64,000 nt of DNA from Gaeumannomyces sp. JS-464 (GCA_002197995.1 NGZR01000007.1:702399-766398); one strand, 5' to 3'. Shown: positions 33,747 to 47,490, numbered from the stretch's first letter. The notes: generated from the sequence alone by a model not told the origin. A program made the numbers and translations.

Positions 33747-36326
33747 CTGGAAACCACGGGCAGCTGGGAACCAGACGGGATCTGACAATGGATGCACCCC
33801 GTCTTTTTTCTTTGCTGGGTTCCAGCTCGTGTCTGCTTTCAAATCCCGAATCACAAAGGCCCATGACCAGGCGCGTTTTATGACAAGGAAACTTCACCAC
33901 GGGCCCTTTTTGGCTTTTTATTTCTCACATTCGCCCAAACCTTGTCCTCCTTGATTTCCAGCACACTACCTACCCCTTTGAATATCTTGGGGTTGGGTGC
34001 TGGGCATGGCATGGAGGCAGACCAGAAAAGGGAAAGCAAGAAAAGAGCCGTCGGGCAAATGCTGCTTCGTCCGATCAATCTTGGAACGACGATGACGAGA
34101 CAGCCGGGCAGCATCACAGGGCGGTGAGAGCGATTAGGTTCGATCGATCAGTTCCATGTGGCCACTGGCATGAATCCGGCCACGACAAGTCCCATGCAAC
34201 CGTTTTCTGCTCCCTTCTAGAAACCGGCGGAATCGACGCCCTGTCCCAGGCCCGTTCCGCTCGTGCTCCCCAGCTGCCTACTCGAGCAGGGCCGAGAGTT
34301 GCCTGCTTTTGCTCATCTCGATCCGGCCCCATGTCACCAGGTCTCGAGGCCAGGGGCCATCGATCGGGGGTGGGCTAGGTCCTAGGTTCTGGGCAGGCAA
34401 AGCCAGCAGTAGGCGGCAGCAATCTCCACTTTCAGTCATGTTGAATATCGAAACGCCCGCGACCGAAATTCGCCGCGGAGCATCTCTCCCACCGTTTGTT
34501 TGGATGTGCCGGGGGAACAAGCAAAATGCGGTAGCGTCGAACCATGGCAGCCAGAGCGCCCCGAGCGCTGAGAAATGACGATGCATTTGATCCTGGCCGT
34601 GAAGGGCGCTGGCTTGGGCTCAGCCCACAGTAAAAGAAAGGGGCAAAAAAAAAAAAAAAAAAAAAAAAGATGAAAAATGAAAATGAAAAATCACACCGGC
34701 TAAGCAACATGCAAACAAGCTCCCCCGCCACGATGCGCCGCTGTTGCTCGTTTCTGGCTGACTGACCGTCGCTCTCTTCGGGTGCCGGCTTTTTGGCTTT
34801 TTCTTGGTCCTTCTATCCCTTGCTCCGTCGTCACGCAAAGGCCCCCCTTCATCAAACGCTCCTGGTCAGCGCTTCCTGCCCAAGAATCCATGTCGGAGGG
34901 GCGGTAACGGAGGGCGGATCACACAGGGCAGGAAAGGCCAAGAGGGAAAGCAAATGATAGGGTAATAATATTGGAAAATAAGATGCAGCGATCAACGGCC
35001 AGTCAGAAGAAGGAAAAAAAAAAGGGAAAAAAAGGAAAGGCTCATTCATCCTCAGCCCGCGCTGCGCTGCATGCACGCCGAACTGCGAACATGCCTGGGA
35101 AGGAAGGCCCGGCCGGTTGTCGGAAGACGGTACTGCTGAGAAGGTTTTTCTTGCTCGCTGCTATCGAGGCAGCTTTGATTGCATCGCCGCACACCTGGCA
35201 CCTGCCTGTCTAGGTGGGCACCTACCTGATAGCAAGGACAACAAATCTATGCACGCCTCGCATCATTTGCATTCATCGGCTGGCAAAAAGGTCCATTCCT
35301 GAGACGTGCTGCCGCCGCCGCCGCCGCTGCTGCTGCTGCTGCCACTCTAGCTTGGGCGTGCTTCTCATCTCACCCGAGGGTGTCCGAGGGCCAAAGCAGA
35401 GCTGAGGCAAGCCCATCCAATCCCTTGAATTAATTCCCCAACCGGTAAGTGCCTGGGAGCTGGAGCAGGAAAGAGGGGGGCCCATTCCCATGCAGCCGGT
35501 ACAGCACCGACGGCCAGACAATCAATTTCCTTTTTACTACTTTTTTTTTTATCATTTTTTTTTCTCCCTTCCTCCGGCTTCTTTCCCTCTCCCCTGCTGC
35601 GTTCCAGGTCCGTCAGCTGCAGACGCGGAGGGTCACCTGCGGCTGGTTACCTAACCTAACACACCCACGCTTGCTCGCTCACGCAAGCCTCGCAGTGCTA
35701 GCTGTCTTCGAGAACCATTCGACCTCGCCTGAGATCGCCCTTCGGTGCAGCACCACCACACCACCTCCCGCCCATCTGCTGCACCCTCGATCCCCATTGC
35801 ACCACTCCAACCAACCCTCCGTGCCTGGTCCCGCTCGCCCGTGGTTGCTGCACCCAGGAATACGAATCCTCCGTTCGCAGCAAACCCACTGCACATCATA
35901 GTGGTGCTGGTGCTGGTGCTGGTGCCCGTCCCACGCCCTCCCTGTGCTGTCCAGCCCCGTGTCTTGTCCTGCGGCTTCAACCTCCTGCCTCCTGCCTGCC
36001 CTTTGCACGCCCCACGATCGTCCCCCAGGCCGCTGTGCAGGGCGTGTGCCGTCCGAGTCCCTTCCCTCCCGGCAGGCCCCCTATTCACCGCGACCTAGAC
36101 CAAGGATCGGACGACCAGCACACCCAACGGCCGCTTTGCACCGCTAGACACCAGCCAAGCTGGCTGCCAGACACGCTGCTCGCTGGGCTCCCTACGCCCT
36201 ACGCCCTGCCCTGCTGCTCAGCCTTCGATGCGCCCGAAGCGACCGTGCAGGACGCCTGGCTGAGACCTGGGCTGCTGGTTGCAGGAGCCCAACGCACGCC
36301 TCCGCCTTGGGGAGAGAGTAAGAGAG
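33747..36326. other. Intergenic spacer and probable 5' leader of the RasGAP gene
   Basis: No gene is supported. It includes an A24 run at 34645-34668, a CCG/CTG repeat at about 35310-35342, and a strongly pyrimidine-rich tract around 35525-35600, typical of fungal promoter or transcription-start regions. An AG acceptor just before 36284 leaves open an additional upstream coding exon for the RasGAP gene. Confidence 0.5.
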
Positions 36327-36482
36327 ATGGGCGGAAGGGGTGTCCGTGTAGGCAGCGGTGGTGGCTCGCAGGAGCGCGAGGAGTCGTTCCCAACTCCGCT
36401 CGCCCCAGCGCCTGCAAGGCCGCCGCCGCCGCTCGTCTACGACCAGCCTCAAAACAAGAACCCGTCTTCAACCAGCAGTAGT

Positions 36483-36515
<33 letters not shown>

Positions 36516-39500
36516 CCCGCGTCGCCTGTCTTGTCTTCGCCCAGCCCGAGCCTGCCGACCCTCAAGGTCTTGCCAGACTCTTCCCTGGGGAAGCAGCCAC
36601 CACACATCGCCTTTGCAGCTGCGGCAGTGTCGGCGGCCGCAGTGCTCGACAAGAAGCCCTCCGCCAGCAACATCCGCGCCGACTTTCGCTCCCCGACGAG
36701 GGCGACAGCCATCATCAGGAAACCGACTCCCGACCAGGCCGCCGAGGCCGCCAGGCAAGCGGCTGCTGCAATAACACAGGAGCTGCCGGGCTTGGCCAGC
36801 ACCACGGCAAGCCAGGACGACTCGGCGAGCACCGTCACTAGTCCCTCTCCGGACACGCCAGCTCATGTCCCCCGCTCCTTGTCGACGCCCTCGCTACAGA
36901 ACTCGCCCAGAATCACAACGGGAGGCATTGGTGGCTCTGCTGCCGGCAGCATCACAAGCGGTGGAGTAGCAGCGGCGGCAGTGGCGGTAGCGGAAGCGGT
37001 GCTGTTGGTGTCGGCGGCCCCCGCCGCCAGGGCAGGGTGTTCAAGGAGGCCTTCCCAGATTCCACCGCCGACGGCAGCGCCGCTGGCATTACCTCGACTC
37101 CGCCTCCGCCTCCTCGACAATCCTCGCTTCGGCCTCGCACGCGCACGCTGGACGCCCCGTCGGTTTTCCGCCAGACGCCGCCCGTCCACACCGAACGCCA
37201 CCGCGTCGCCTCGGTCTCGTCTGGCACCGCCTTGACCGCCGTCTCGTCCGAGAGCCTGGGCGGCTCGCTCACCACATGCACCACGGCGGAGTCCATTGGG
37301 ATCCCCTCAATAGTCAGCCCCATCCGGGCGCCGGCGCCCGCCGTCGAAAGCGCAATGGCGCTCGTTGGCAAGGACAAGAAAACAGCCGGCAGGCGACTGG
37401 TCAAGCGCGCCAGCTCCAGGCCGACGTCCCCTCTCGTCTCCCCTCCCCCGTCCATGGACTCGCTGCCGCTGCCGATCCCGACAGCCAACGCTAACCATGT
37501 GCTGCAGCTGATGCGGAACCTTTGCGGCCGCATGAGGGGCGAGATCGAGTACAGCGACGACCCCGAGGGCGGTTGGTGCTCCGGCATGGGATACATCGAG
37601 GAGGAGAGGGGGAGCCTCATGTTCGACAGGGGCGACAACTACCATGTGCCAATCGTGCCTGACTTGTGTGGCTGCAGAGTCCTGCCTGTTGATCTCCCCG
37701 GCGGTGACGGCCCGTGCCTGGAGGTTGCGCATCTCCAGCCGGGTGGCGAGATCTACCTGCGGCCGGTGGCCAGCGACGAGTTCGACCTCTGGCTGGCCGC
37801 CCTCCTTTCGTGGCAGCAACTGCGGCCCGGGCTCGTGAAGCCCGGCAGCTCAAGAGGCAACAGCACGCCCACGCCGGAGCGCCCAGAGCCCAGGAGACGC
37901 GGCTCCTCCAACAGGACCAAGGAGAGCACCATTATCAAGGTGGGCAAGGTGAACTTGTGGGACAAGGGTCTCGCCACCTCGCCGCGGGCCATTGTCAAGA
38001 GACCGTCGACGAGAGATCTGCGCTCGGTCCAGACCTCGTGGAGGAGGGTATCGTGCATCCTGCAGGATAACGGCGAGTTCAGGCTGATGACGGAGAACGA
38101 CGTCACGGTCCTCGCCGTGATCGAGCTGGCGCAGTTGTCGCGGTGCGCGGTCCAGCAGCTGGACAAGTCCGTCCTCGACGACGAGTTCTGCCTTGCCATA
38201 TTCCCCATATATGCCCCCACGTCCACCCAGCTGTCCATTTTCCGCCCGCTGTACATCGCCCTCGACTCCAAGGTGCTGTTTGAGGTCTGGTACGTGCTCT
38301 TGAGGGCCTTCACGGTGCCAGACATGTATGCGCTCGACCGGCCGCACGGCCACCACCTGCTCGAGGTGACCGACTTTGAGAGCGACTACAAAGGCAGCGA
38401 GGTGTTCAGGATAGAGAAGACCGTCACCTTGAGGGTGACCGAGGCGAAGCTGAAGCCGCGCGACGAGCACACCAACCACCGGCCACACGGCAAGAACGAG
38501 CCAGACCCCCTGGTGGGCAACTATCTGGCCGAGGTGATACTGGACGGGGAGGTGCGCGCGCGGACGACGACGCAGACGGACACGAGAAACCCCTTCTGGC
38601 GCGAGCACTGCGTGTTCAGCGACCTGCCGGCGACGTTGCCGTACCTCTCGGTGGTGCTGAAGCGGCAGGAGGCCAGTGCCGAGAGCCTGAGCCACCAGCT
38701 GCAGGCGTCGCTAGGCCTGCCGCGGTCTGGTAACCTGGTCGAGGTCATGTGCGGGTCCGTCGACATTCCGCTGGCGCACCTGGACCAAGGCAAGGACCAC
38801 GAGCAGTGGCTGCAGATCTACGACAGCAAGCAGCAGTCGATTGGGTCGATGCTCGCCAAGGTGCACCACGAGGAGCTGGCGGTGCTGCGCGGGCGCGACG
38901 AATCAGCCGCTGTCGGACCTGTTGCACCGCTTCAGCACGCAGCTGACGGTGCAGATCTCGGACGCGCTGCCGGGCAACCTCCGGCGCGTCGCCGAGATCC
39001 TGGTCAACATCTTCCAGGTCTCAGGCTCGGCCAGCGAGTGGCTCATGGCGCTGGTCGAGGACGAGATCGACGGGATCGGCAACCAGGCCACCATCAAGAA
39101 GATGCGCTTCAACCGGCGGCTCAAGTCGGTCGAGTCGGTCGAGTCGGCCAGCGACCGCGAGCAGCTCTCGTGCGCGACATGAGCAAGTCGCTGGCGGGCG
39201 AGGCGAACCTGCTGTTCCGCGGCAACTCGCTGCTGACGCAGTCGCTCGAGTTCCACATGCGCCGGCTGGGCAGCGAGTACATCGAGGAGGTGCTGGGCGA
39301 CAAGATACATGAGATCAACAACCTCAACCCAAACTGCGAGGTCGACCCGAGCAAGATCCAGGCCGGCGAGGACGTGCAGAACCACTGGAGCCAGCTGGTG
39401 CACATGACGGGCGAGATCTGGGAGTGCATCGCCGCCTCGGCCCACAAGCTGCCGCCCGAGCTGCGCCTGATCCTCAAGTACGTGCGCGCCGTCGCCGAGG

Positions 39501-40861
39501 ACCGCTACGGCGACTTCCTGCGCACCGTGGCCTACACCTCCGTCTCGGGCTTCCTCTTCCTGCGCTTCATCTGCCCGGCCATCCTCAACCCGAAGCTGTT
39601 CGGAATTTTGCGTGATCATCCACGCCCCCGCGCCCAGCGCACCCTCACCCTCATCGCCAAAGGCCTCCAGGCCCTGGCCAACCTGTCCACCATCGGCAAG
39701 AAGGAGACGTGGATGGAACCCATGAACAGGTTCCTCAACTCTCACCGACAGTCTGTCAAGGATTTTATCGACGCCATCTGCGCCATCCCCGCCGAACGCC
39801 CGGGCGTCTTTGTCCCTCCGGCCTCGTACTCTACCCCCATCACCATCGTGGGCCGCCTGCCTCCCGTAGCCCGCGAGGGCCTGCCGTCCCTGCCGCATCT
39901 CATCGACCTGCCGCGCAACTACGCCGCCCTTGTCCGTCTCTGGACCGATTCGCACCGCGCCACAGCGGGCCCAGGGGGCGGCGGCAGCGGCAGCGGCAAC
40001 CCGGCGCTCGAGGGCGACCTGCTCACCTTCCACGAGACGTGCCTTGCTCTCGCGAAGCGGGCGGCCGAGTGCGCGGCCCGCGTCGAGGCCGTCCGCGCCG
40101 CCGAGTCGGCGTCCCAGGCCGCGGCCGAGGACGCCCTCAGCTGCCTCGCCGAGGCCCTGGATAGCACCGGCCTCATGCTGGATGGCGGCGCTCCCGCCCC
40201 GTCTTGGCACCACGAGCCATCGCCGTACGCCAGCGGAGCGCGTCCGCCCGGCTCGGCCGGCTCGGACGTGACGGCGGCATACAACAGCAACAGCAGTAGC
40301 CACGGCTTCCACACGCACCAGCGCGGCGCCAGCAGCGCCGACTTGCGCAACCGCAGCGTCAGCCGCGACCACTGGGGACGGCAGACCAGCTACGGGTCCG
40401 ACGCGTCGGGCTCGGCCGTGTCCGGGACGGCGGCGTCTACGTCGACGTCTGCGACCTCGACCACCCTCGGCGGGCACGCGAGCAACACGATCCGCGGCCT
40501 ACGCAACGGCCGCCAGGCGCGCAAGTTCCTGAGCGGGCTGATCAAGAAGAGCAGGACCGCCAGCCCGGACACGGGCGGCGTCTCGCCCGCCCCCAGGGAC
40601 CGGGACGGCGACGGCAAGGAGAACAGCCGCCACTACTTTGGTGGCAACAGCCATCACCACAACGATGACTGGGACGGAGATCGGGAGAGGGGCGGTGATG
40701 CCAGGGACGGCGCCAAGAACAAGGACAAGGACAAGGACCGCGAGAAGAAGGCGGAGCGCGGGAGGGAAAGAAAGGCCGGGAGCCGCGACAGAGACACCAG
40801 CATAAGCAGCAAGACCCCGAGGGCATTCGGCTTTGGGCATCTGGGAGCGGCGCCTGATTGA
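36327..40861 (+). CDS. Ras GTPase-activating protein with C2-like region
   Basis: Large GTPase-activating protein, about 1510 residues after frame repair, probably of the fungal Bud2/Cla2-type RasGAP group (inference). I use the ATG at 36327 (MGGRGVRV); an upstream exon is possible. Order: a disordered Ser/Pro-rich N-terminus with an encoded poly-Ser tract at 36472-36515; a PH-like region (about 37490-38330); a C2-like region (TLRVTEAKLKP, VGNYLAEVILDG, RNPFWREHCVF); then the RasGAP domain (about 38900-39800) with the Arg-finger segment LLFRGNSLLTQSLE and the FLR-type motif FLFLRFICPAILNPK; and a charged, Ser-rich tail. Ras-family GTP hydrolysis is the expected activity. The frame breaks near 36966 (one G missing), 38900 (one extra base) and 39167 (two extra bases); the last two compensate. 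The repaired length is a multiple of three. It is convergent with the CCCH gene. Confidence 0.9.
36472..36515 (+). repeat. AGC/AGT trinucleotide repeat encoding poly-Ser
   Basis: In-frame serine-codon repeat near the N-terminus of the RasGAP protein. It lies in a low-complexity region and is likely to vary in length between strains. Confidence 0.8.
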
Positions 40862-41037
40862 TGATCCTTCTTTTTGATTTTATTTGATTTTTTTTGGGGG
40901 GCGGCGGCGAACAAGAGGCGAGCGGGGCCGGCAGAGTTGGAGCGGGAAGAGCAGAGATGAACGACACAACAACACATTGCATATACAAACGCATTCCCTG
41001 TTAGCCTTTGGTCCCCCCTTTTTTTTCACTGGGGAGG

Positions 41038-41061
41038 CACACACACACACACACACACACA
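41038..41061. repeat. CA microsatellite
   Basis: About twelve CA dinucleotides in the spacer between two convergent genes. Confidence 0.85.
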
Positions 41062-41852
41062 TCAACCATCCAACCTAACCGGGAGGCGCTTTGACTATTC
41101 GCTACTTATACTTACTTATATACAGCCTGACCTCGCATTGTTCGGTCAAGGCGCGGATAATGGCGAAGGCCGAACTTTAGACACGGCAAGCTTTTGGGCT
41201 AGACATGACTTGCCTCGTTACTATCTAGGATACGGCGGGAGCGGGACAGACCAAAAAAAAGAAATATGAAGAACGTTGAATATAGGCTTGCGATTGTTGC
41301 GTCTCGCATTCCTCCTTTTGGTCTCGCTTTGACATGGGGCCGAGCCAACGGTCACAAATCGACCGTCGGCCCGTCGACGGTGTGTGGATCGTAGTTGATA
41401 GCCATAGGTGTCTTGCAAGAGACATCAAGCAAAGACATCAAGAAAAAACATCAAAGCGGAGAAACAGGTCACGATGTATCGGGCCGATGGTGGGTTGCGA
41501 AAAGGGTTCTCTTGGTATTGACGAAGAGGGTTCACCGGCTATCTCAGGGGCAGTAGTGAGTGGTCAGGCTGGTTGCCTGCCTGCCCACCTACGCTTTGCA
41601 AATCCTTCTCTCCCTGCGCACAAAAACCCCCATCGCCAAATTTGATCCGCTTTACAAACAAGTAGCCAGAGCAAAGGGACAATCCTTTTCGCAACCCCAC
41701 CGCCATCCTTCTTTTTTTTGGTGTTTTTTTTTTTTTTTTCTGTTCTTTTCCTCTCTCCGTCTCGTCACTGTCTCCCTTTTCTTCCGCCTCTTTTTCAACC
41801 TTTTTTTCTTTTTTCCTTTTCCCCTTTTCTTTCCCTTTCCTTTTCCCCCTCC

Positions 41853-41854
<2 letters not shown>

Positions 41855-41883
<29 letters not shown>
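41855..41883. repeat. Poly-C run (29)
   Basis: Twenty-nine consecutive C at the end of a long pyrimidine-rich tract. Confidence 0.85.
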
Positions 41884-42234
41884 TTCTCTTCCCAGCCAGT
41901 GTTATTTCTCCCCATTATCCATCCCATAACCCCCCTGATCTGAAACTTCCCTCGTCACCAATCACCCAACCCCCTTCGTCACCAAACCTCCTCTAAACAA
42001 GCCAGAAGGATTGCCGCAGGAGACGAAAAAGGAATAGCAAAAACATACCCCAGCTCCTTTGACGCCCGCAAACAGGTTTGGGCTATAAGAAAAATGATCT
42101 AACAGCCATGATCCCTGGTCCAAGTGCTTTGGACCTCCCGATTTTAGCTAAATATAATATTGATCCTTGTTAATGCTACACATTGTTCTTGTCATGGTAG
42201 CCCTCTGGGTTTGAGATGGGTAGTCGATTGTGTT

Positions 42235-44351
42235 TTAGGTCAGCATCTCCTTGGTTCCGTCCGAGAAGATCTTGGCCACCTTGCGCTGTTGCCGCGGCGA
42301 AACAAGACACGGTTAGTCCTCAACACATAAACATAATACCGCGTCCGTTTGCCACGAAAGTCAGGTCCTTGCCAGGATAACAAAAGACATACCAGGTCCA
42401 TGTGGTGGGTATCGTTGAACCTGCACTTGTGGCCTATGCCACAGTCGCGGCCGAAGCGGCAGTGGTGCGAGTAGTAGCAGTCAAAGTCCTCGCAGCCGAT
42501 GCCGTTATCGCAGTAGGTGCCACGGGCACGGTGCTTCTGGACTAGAAGCTCCTGTGGGGACAGACGATCGCCGTGCTCGTATTTGCAGTATTCATCGCCG
42601 TCCTCACAGTAGCCCAACAGGTGGTAGTTGTTACAAAAGTTCCGCCCGTTTTCTTTCTTCTTTTCCATATAACGCTTCTCGGCGATTGGGGCCACGCGCG
42701 GCAGATCCTCGTCGACACGCTCCGATGACGCGTTGACGTAATAGTGTTTAGGTGCTGGCGCGGGCTTCTTTGGCGTGATGTCGAACGACTTGGAGACGGT
42801 CGTGGGGGGCGCCTTATTGCTGGCCGTCGCGTAGCTCGAGGGAGGCGGTGGTGCGGCCGGCGCAGGCTGCGGCGGCGCCGATGCTACCTTGGGCGGCGGC
42901 AGCGGATGGAGAGAAGCACCACCGTTGATCTCGGCGGTTGCCGGCGGCGGCGACGCGACCGAGTGCTGTTGTTGCTGCAGCGGCGGTGGCATATGGGTGG
43001 AGTTGGCAGCGTTCATAGGTATGGAGCCATTGCGCAACAGCGGCATGGAGTTGCCCATGGATCCTCCGAACGAGGGGCGCACAATCGACTCGGAGCGGAA
43101 GACGCTCGGGAACTTGGCGCGGTGCAAGCCCAGCTGAATGAAGCCCTGCGAAGGCGGGGTGGTTTCGAGCAACGAAAGCTTATGGCCGAGCTCTCGCTTG
43201 TAGGGCTCCAGGAAAGGCAAATACCCGTTGTCGGCGCAGGGCCCAAACAGGACATGTTTGCACTGCGACAGGCGGGCCATAACACGCATGGTCTCACGGA
43301 TTTTGTGGTCGGCACGCTCCTTTCCAATGCCAACATCAACAAAGGAGAAAAGGGCTGCGAAGGCGGTCAGAACGGCATGGCAGACAGGCGGCACGGTGAG
43401 GGAAGACATAGGAGAGGAGACGGGAAACCGGTTGGGCACATACACTGGGCCTGGCCGAAGGCGTGGGCGAAGGCCGTCAAGTCTCTATACCCGTCCTGGA
43501 CGATGCCGGCAGCATGGAGCGTCCTGGCCTGACCCTCAAGACTAATGACAATCTGAACCATGATAGTCCAATCCTCGACCTTCGCTTCGGGATAGATGGT
43601 TTTAATGTGCTTCCTGATTTGCGTGAGAAGTTCAAAGGCGGCATCAGTGCCTCCCTCGGCGCCTCTCGAGAGGAGATCGTCTCGGAAAATGGCACCATCT
43701 CCATCGATAATAACAAAGACCAAGGGATTAGACTCCTAAAGCGATTGTGTTAGCATAGGCATGCATGGTGCCTGGTGTGGCCACCACATTGTGACCTTGC
43801 GAGGGACGGCTGGCCGGAAGGTAGGCAGTCAGTCGGCCCCGCTCTCTGGTTGCACGCACATTTGCCAGCTTAAGCTCGTTCAACTGCTCGGCGAGGGCGT
43901 CGCGATCGCGTTGCCACATATTGAGCGACCTGCGCTCCTGCTCATAGTCGGCGCATTTTTGTCGATACGCGATGCCGAGCTCCTGATAGCTGCGATACAG
44001 TCTAGCGAGGAGATCGTCGCGGCGGCGGTCGCTCTCGCGGAACTCCTGGAGCTGGATCTCCAAGTCGAGGCCGGGCGGCTCAATGAGGGGACCCATGGCC
44101 GAGGCAGGGGCAGTAACGGTTGAGGGCGCCGCGGCGGGGGTACTACTGGCTTGCTGGGTTACAAGAGAGAGAAAATCGGCCGACGGCGGGCTGTTCTCTG
44201 AATGGGGCCTCTGCAGGCGGCTATGGAGGCTGTTGATGGAGGCAGACGAGTTGTGCTGTCCAAATCCGGGCGGCGGTGCCTGCTGGCTTTGGCGGTACGG
44301 GTCCGCGTGCATCACGCCGCGACCGAGCGAAGTCGCCTCAAAGAAGGCCAT
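42235..44351 (-). CDS. CCCH-type zinc-finger protein with N-terminal coiled coil
   Basis: About 622 residues in four exons: 44351-43788 (donor could also leave the exon ending at 43785), 43735-43444, 43354-42393 and 42285-42235. The GTATGT donors of introns 2 and 3 are strong. The N-terminus is Gln/Ser-rich, followed by a charged coiled coil (about residues 95-165). Next is a conserved region beginning NPLVFVIIDGDGAIF, running through LFSFVDVGIGKERADHKIRE and LLETTPPSQGF, which I associate with a domain paired with CCCH fingers in fungi (DUF7923-like). A Pro/Ala-rich linker follows, then Cys/His fingers: C-x8-C-x6-C-x3-H in FCNNYHLLGYCEDGDEYCKYEH, followed by two further Cys/His clusters. CCCH fingers usually bind RNA, so a post-transcriptional role is likely but inferred. 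All four exons join without frame repair. Confidence 0.85.
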
Positions 44352-47300
44352 CTAGGTGGCGGCCACGCTCCAGAAAAGACGCGCTGTTGCTTCGACAGGT
44401 GATATGGATGAACGGGCCGGATAGGTAGGGCTGGGTAGGGCAGGCGGATGGCAGGACGGATACAGGCGTAGGGAAAAGGTTGATGATACGAGGCTAAGTT
44501 AGGCGGTGCTGGTGGTGCTGAGGTTGGGTTGAAGCGAGCAGGAATATTTTAGTAGAGTTTGCATTCGTCGCAAAAGCCATCCAGCAGCGCTGCAGCTGGG
44601 GGGAGCTTGGGCTGGTGGGCGAGTGGAGCAGAAAAAGAAAGGTGCAACCCTCAGACGCCAGCACGACCGCCGGTCACCAGGCTGTGCAGTCATCTTTGGT
44701 TTTCTCTCTCCCTTTTTTCATCCGTTTTCAGGCTTGCTCTTTGGTTTTCCCCTCCGGGTACAGTGCTAGAGCCAATCCCGTTGGCTGAGCAAGGGGTGAG
44801 GGGTTGAGGCCACAAGCCACAGCTGAGGCCTTCATGTTTACACCGCATTGAGCACTGGCGCCTTCACAGTATACATGTTAGGTACCGCTCGGCGTTGTCA
44901 GCTCACCGGGCACTTCTTCTCGTGGCAATAGGCTCGCCGTCGGGTGTCGTCCACTTGTACTCATCGCAAAGAAGAGGCATGCAACTTTGTCGCTTGGCAT
45001 TTTTCCTTTCCTTTTTCTGGGGGGTGTGGGTCGGCATCGACATGCCCCCAAAACAGTCCATTTGACGGTAATTAGCACTGTTGACATGCGGGTTGGCTCC
45101 CTGCGTGCTGGCCGTCTGGGCAGCGGGGCTCCTCAGCTCACCTCCATCAATCAACGGGTCGCTGCAGCCTCTCACACGATGGAGCTTCTCACCCATCACT
45201 CATCACCCATCGAATCCCCGTCGCGTCCTGTTAAGGCGGGCAAAGGGATGGTAGACAGTGCCCAGGCTGGCTGCATCTCAGACATGATCGACGTACTTCT
45301 GGTGTTCCCTTGCCGCCGCCCCAAATGCCTTGTTCAGGCGTGGTGGCGCCCAGAATATCCCGCTTCTGGTTGACCGGCAAATACATACAGGAAGGGTCCC
45401 AACCCATCCACTGCCGCCCGAAATGTTTGCTGCTTCTGTCGACGCCGCTTACATCCCTCTCCGGCGAGCCGTTGGGCCGTGTGCTTTGTCGACATGGGTG
45501 AACCCGAAGCCTCGCACTGGTTTTGGACAGGCTTCCAGGGCAGCCTCGGCCGCCTCGAAACAGCACTTGGAATTTCCATCACATTCTACACTGCCCGCTT
45601 CGATCGTCCCTCGAAGGTGCAACTTTATGCAGAGGAGCACACAATGAACCACCTTGGCATCAGCCAGGCAGCGCGCATCCGCAGTTACTGGACGGTCACC
45701 GAACCGTTCCAAGCGATTCCTCCTCGCCTCGCCGCGTGCCACGGCTCAGCACTGCCTTAATTGGGCCTCCATGCTACTGTTCCCACTACTACCCGATCAT
45801 GGCTGTGACCTGCATTTTAAATGGCTTGCATGCCAAGACTTTCTAGTGAATATATTTGTACAACGAGTCTTTATTGCAAAGAACATGTCGAGTTTCCATC
45901 CACCCACATAGGCAGTCAATGACGGAACATTCCTCCTCAGGCCGTCATTCCTTGCAAGAGCACCTAGCAATTTGCTTCACTGCAGTTGTGAAAACCCTTG
46001 ATCCCTGACCAACCTTCTCCCTGCCAATACTGGCGACATCGTCCGATTCCCGTCTCGCCTCGCCGCCTACAGCTGTCTCGAGACGAAGGCCCATCCCTAA
46101 CAAAGGACGCCGAGAATATTGGAGGAGTCGAAGAGGAGACGGAGGTTCCCGGTGATATCCGGTGTCTGCAAAACCCCGAGACCCGAGTTCCCGCAATTAT
46201 AATCGTCCCGGCTGTTAGCCAGGGGCTGCAGTACCCGACCCAACGACGGTCCTTCTGTCCAGGGGGAGACCTTTCTTCAACCCGCATCAACTTGGAGGCT
46301 CGTAAGAAGTCTTGCCGTGTTATGGTGGAGGAAAAACGGCCATGCCATTCCATTGATTGGCTAGCGGATTGCGTTTCTGTGCGCCATTATGATGTCCCAT
46401 GCTCTGCAACCAGTCCAAATAGGAGCGACAAAACATTAGCTGTGGTGGATGCGGGCGGGGGGAGCTACTGGCGGGCAATAGGCACAGAAATCAGACCAGT
46501 GGAATAGGGAGAAACTAGTAGCACTGTATCGCGCGGGGCTGCAGAGAGGATGTCTGTGAGTAATACTGGTGAAACACCTAGACAAGAAGAGTCATATCAT
46601 GGACGCCGGTGCCAGGGTGTTGTTCTATCTACCTACCTATGCATGATGGCTTGCACGGTGGATGTTGGTTGGCTGGAGACCTTGGTGGTTGCTATTTGTC
46701 CTCATCCGTGTAGTAAGGCCAAACGTGGAAGGCTCACGCGGTGTTGTGTAAGCTCGATCATTGTGCAGGTGCCGGGTAACCGGGCACCTAGCTCCGTCAA
46801 GGGACGCTCATGAGTGTTCTTGGATGGCTGATTAGCTAAGCACACTACGGTTTCTGGGGTGCATATACTTAGGTCGCCCCGGATCGAAGCCTGGCATCCC
46901 ATGCGAATCGGGGGGAAATATTGCACATATTCGGGAGGTTGCCGTGAAGCTTTTCCTCCTCATTCTGACATTTCCGGGAAAAGTAGCGCATCTTCCCCCG
47001 GCGGCGGATGACGGCAAGGTGGGATATCAGATTCCACGAGCCGGGCTTGGTGTCCATTCCATTCCACGCGACAACGAACATCTGGCTGCCCATGCACCCC
47101 ACGTACCAGTACCGCCCCACATGCAGCGTCGCAGCAGCCAATCACTCCGCGTCGTTTCCTAGCCAGTGGCCTGCTGTGATTTTTTTTGACCAAAGTCAAC
47201 AAGGCCCAATCGACCAAGTGACAAGACGTCGTCACCAAGAAAAAAAAGCCTGGTAGACAGCAGCATCAACGGGCCCATGGAGCCATCGTAATTGTTAGGG

Positions 47301-47490
47301 CGGCATTTTTCCCGATCATCGCGTCACCGATTTCCTGCATGCTTCCATCCCCCAGACCCAAATCAAAAGCCGCCATGAATTGAAGCATCGACGACATCGC
47401 CATTTCTCGCGTGCATCTCGTCCGCCGCCTCGCCGAGCATCCTTCCGCCGACACGTTCGTTTCCCGACCGGCCGCACCACCATCATCACC
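44352..47490. other. Divergent spacer between the CCCH gene and Nup133
   Basis: It should contain both promoters and 5' leaders. Open frames near 45479-45760 and 45998-46507 lack an initiating ATG or any recognisable domain. I see no RNA gene or repeat of note. Confidence 0.5.

Larger units (their letters stand above)
40862..42234. other. Convergent spacer with CA, pyrimidine and C29 tracts
   Basis: The 3' UTRs of the RasGAP and CCCH genes meet here. It contains a CA microsatellite at 41038-41061, a pyrimidine-rich stretch from about 41705 to 41890, and a run of 29 C at 41855-41883. No gene is supported. Confidence 0.6.

Noticed and set aside
38903..40477. Minus-strand frame of 524 codons opposite RasGAP
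   Set aside because: It is a shadow of the strongly conserved plus-strand RasGAP coding sequence in GC-rich DNA.
45998..46507. Plus-strand frame of 169 codons
   Set aside because: No ATG at the start, no domain, and no conserved-looking segments.
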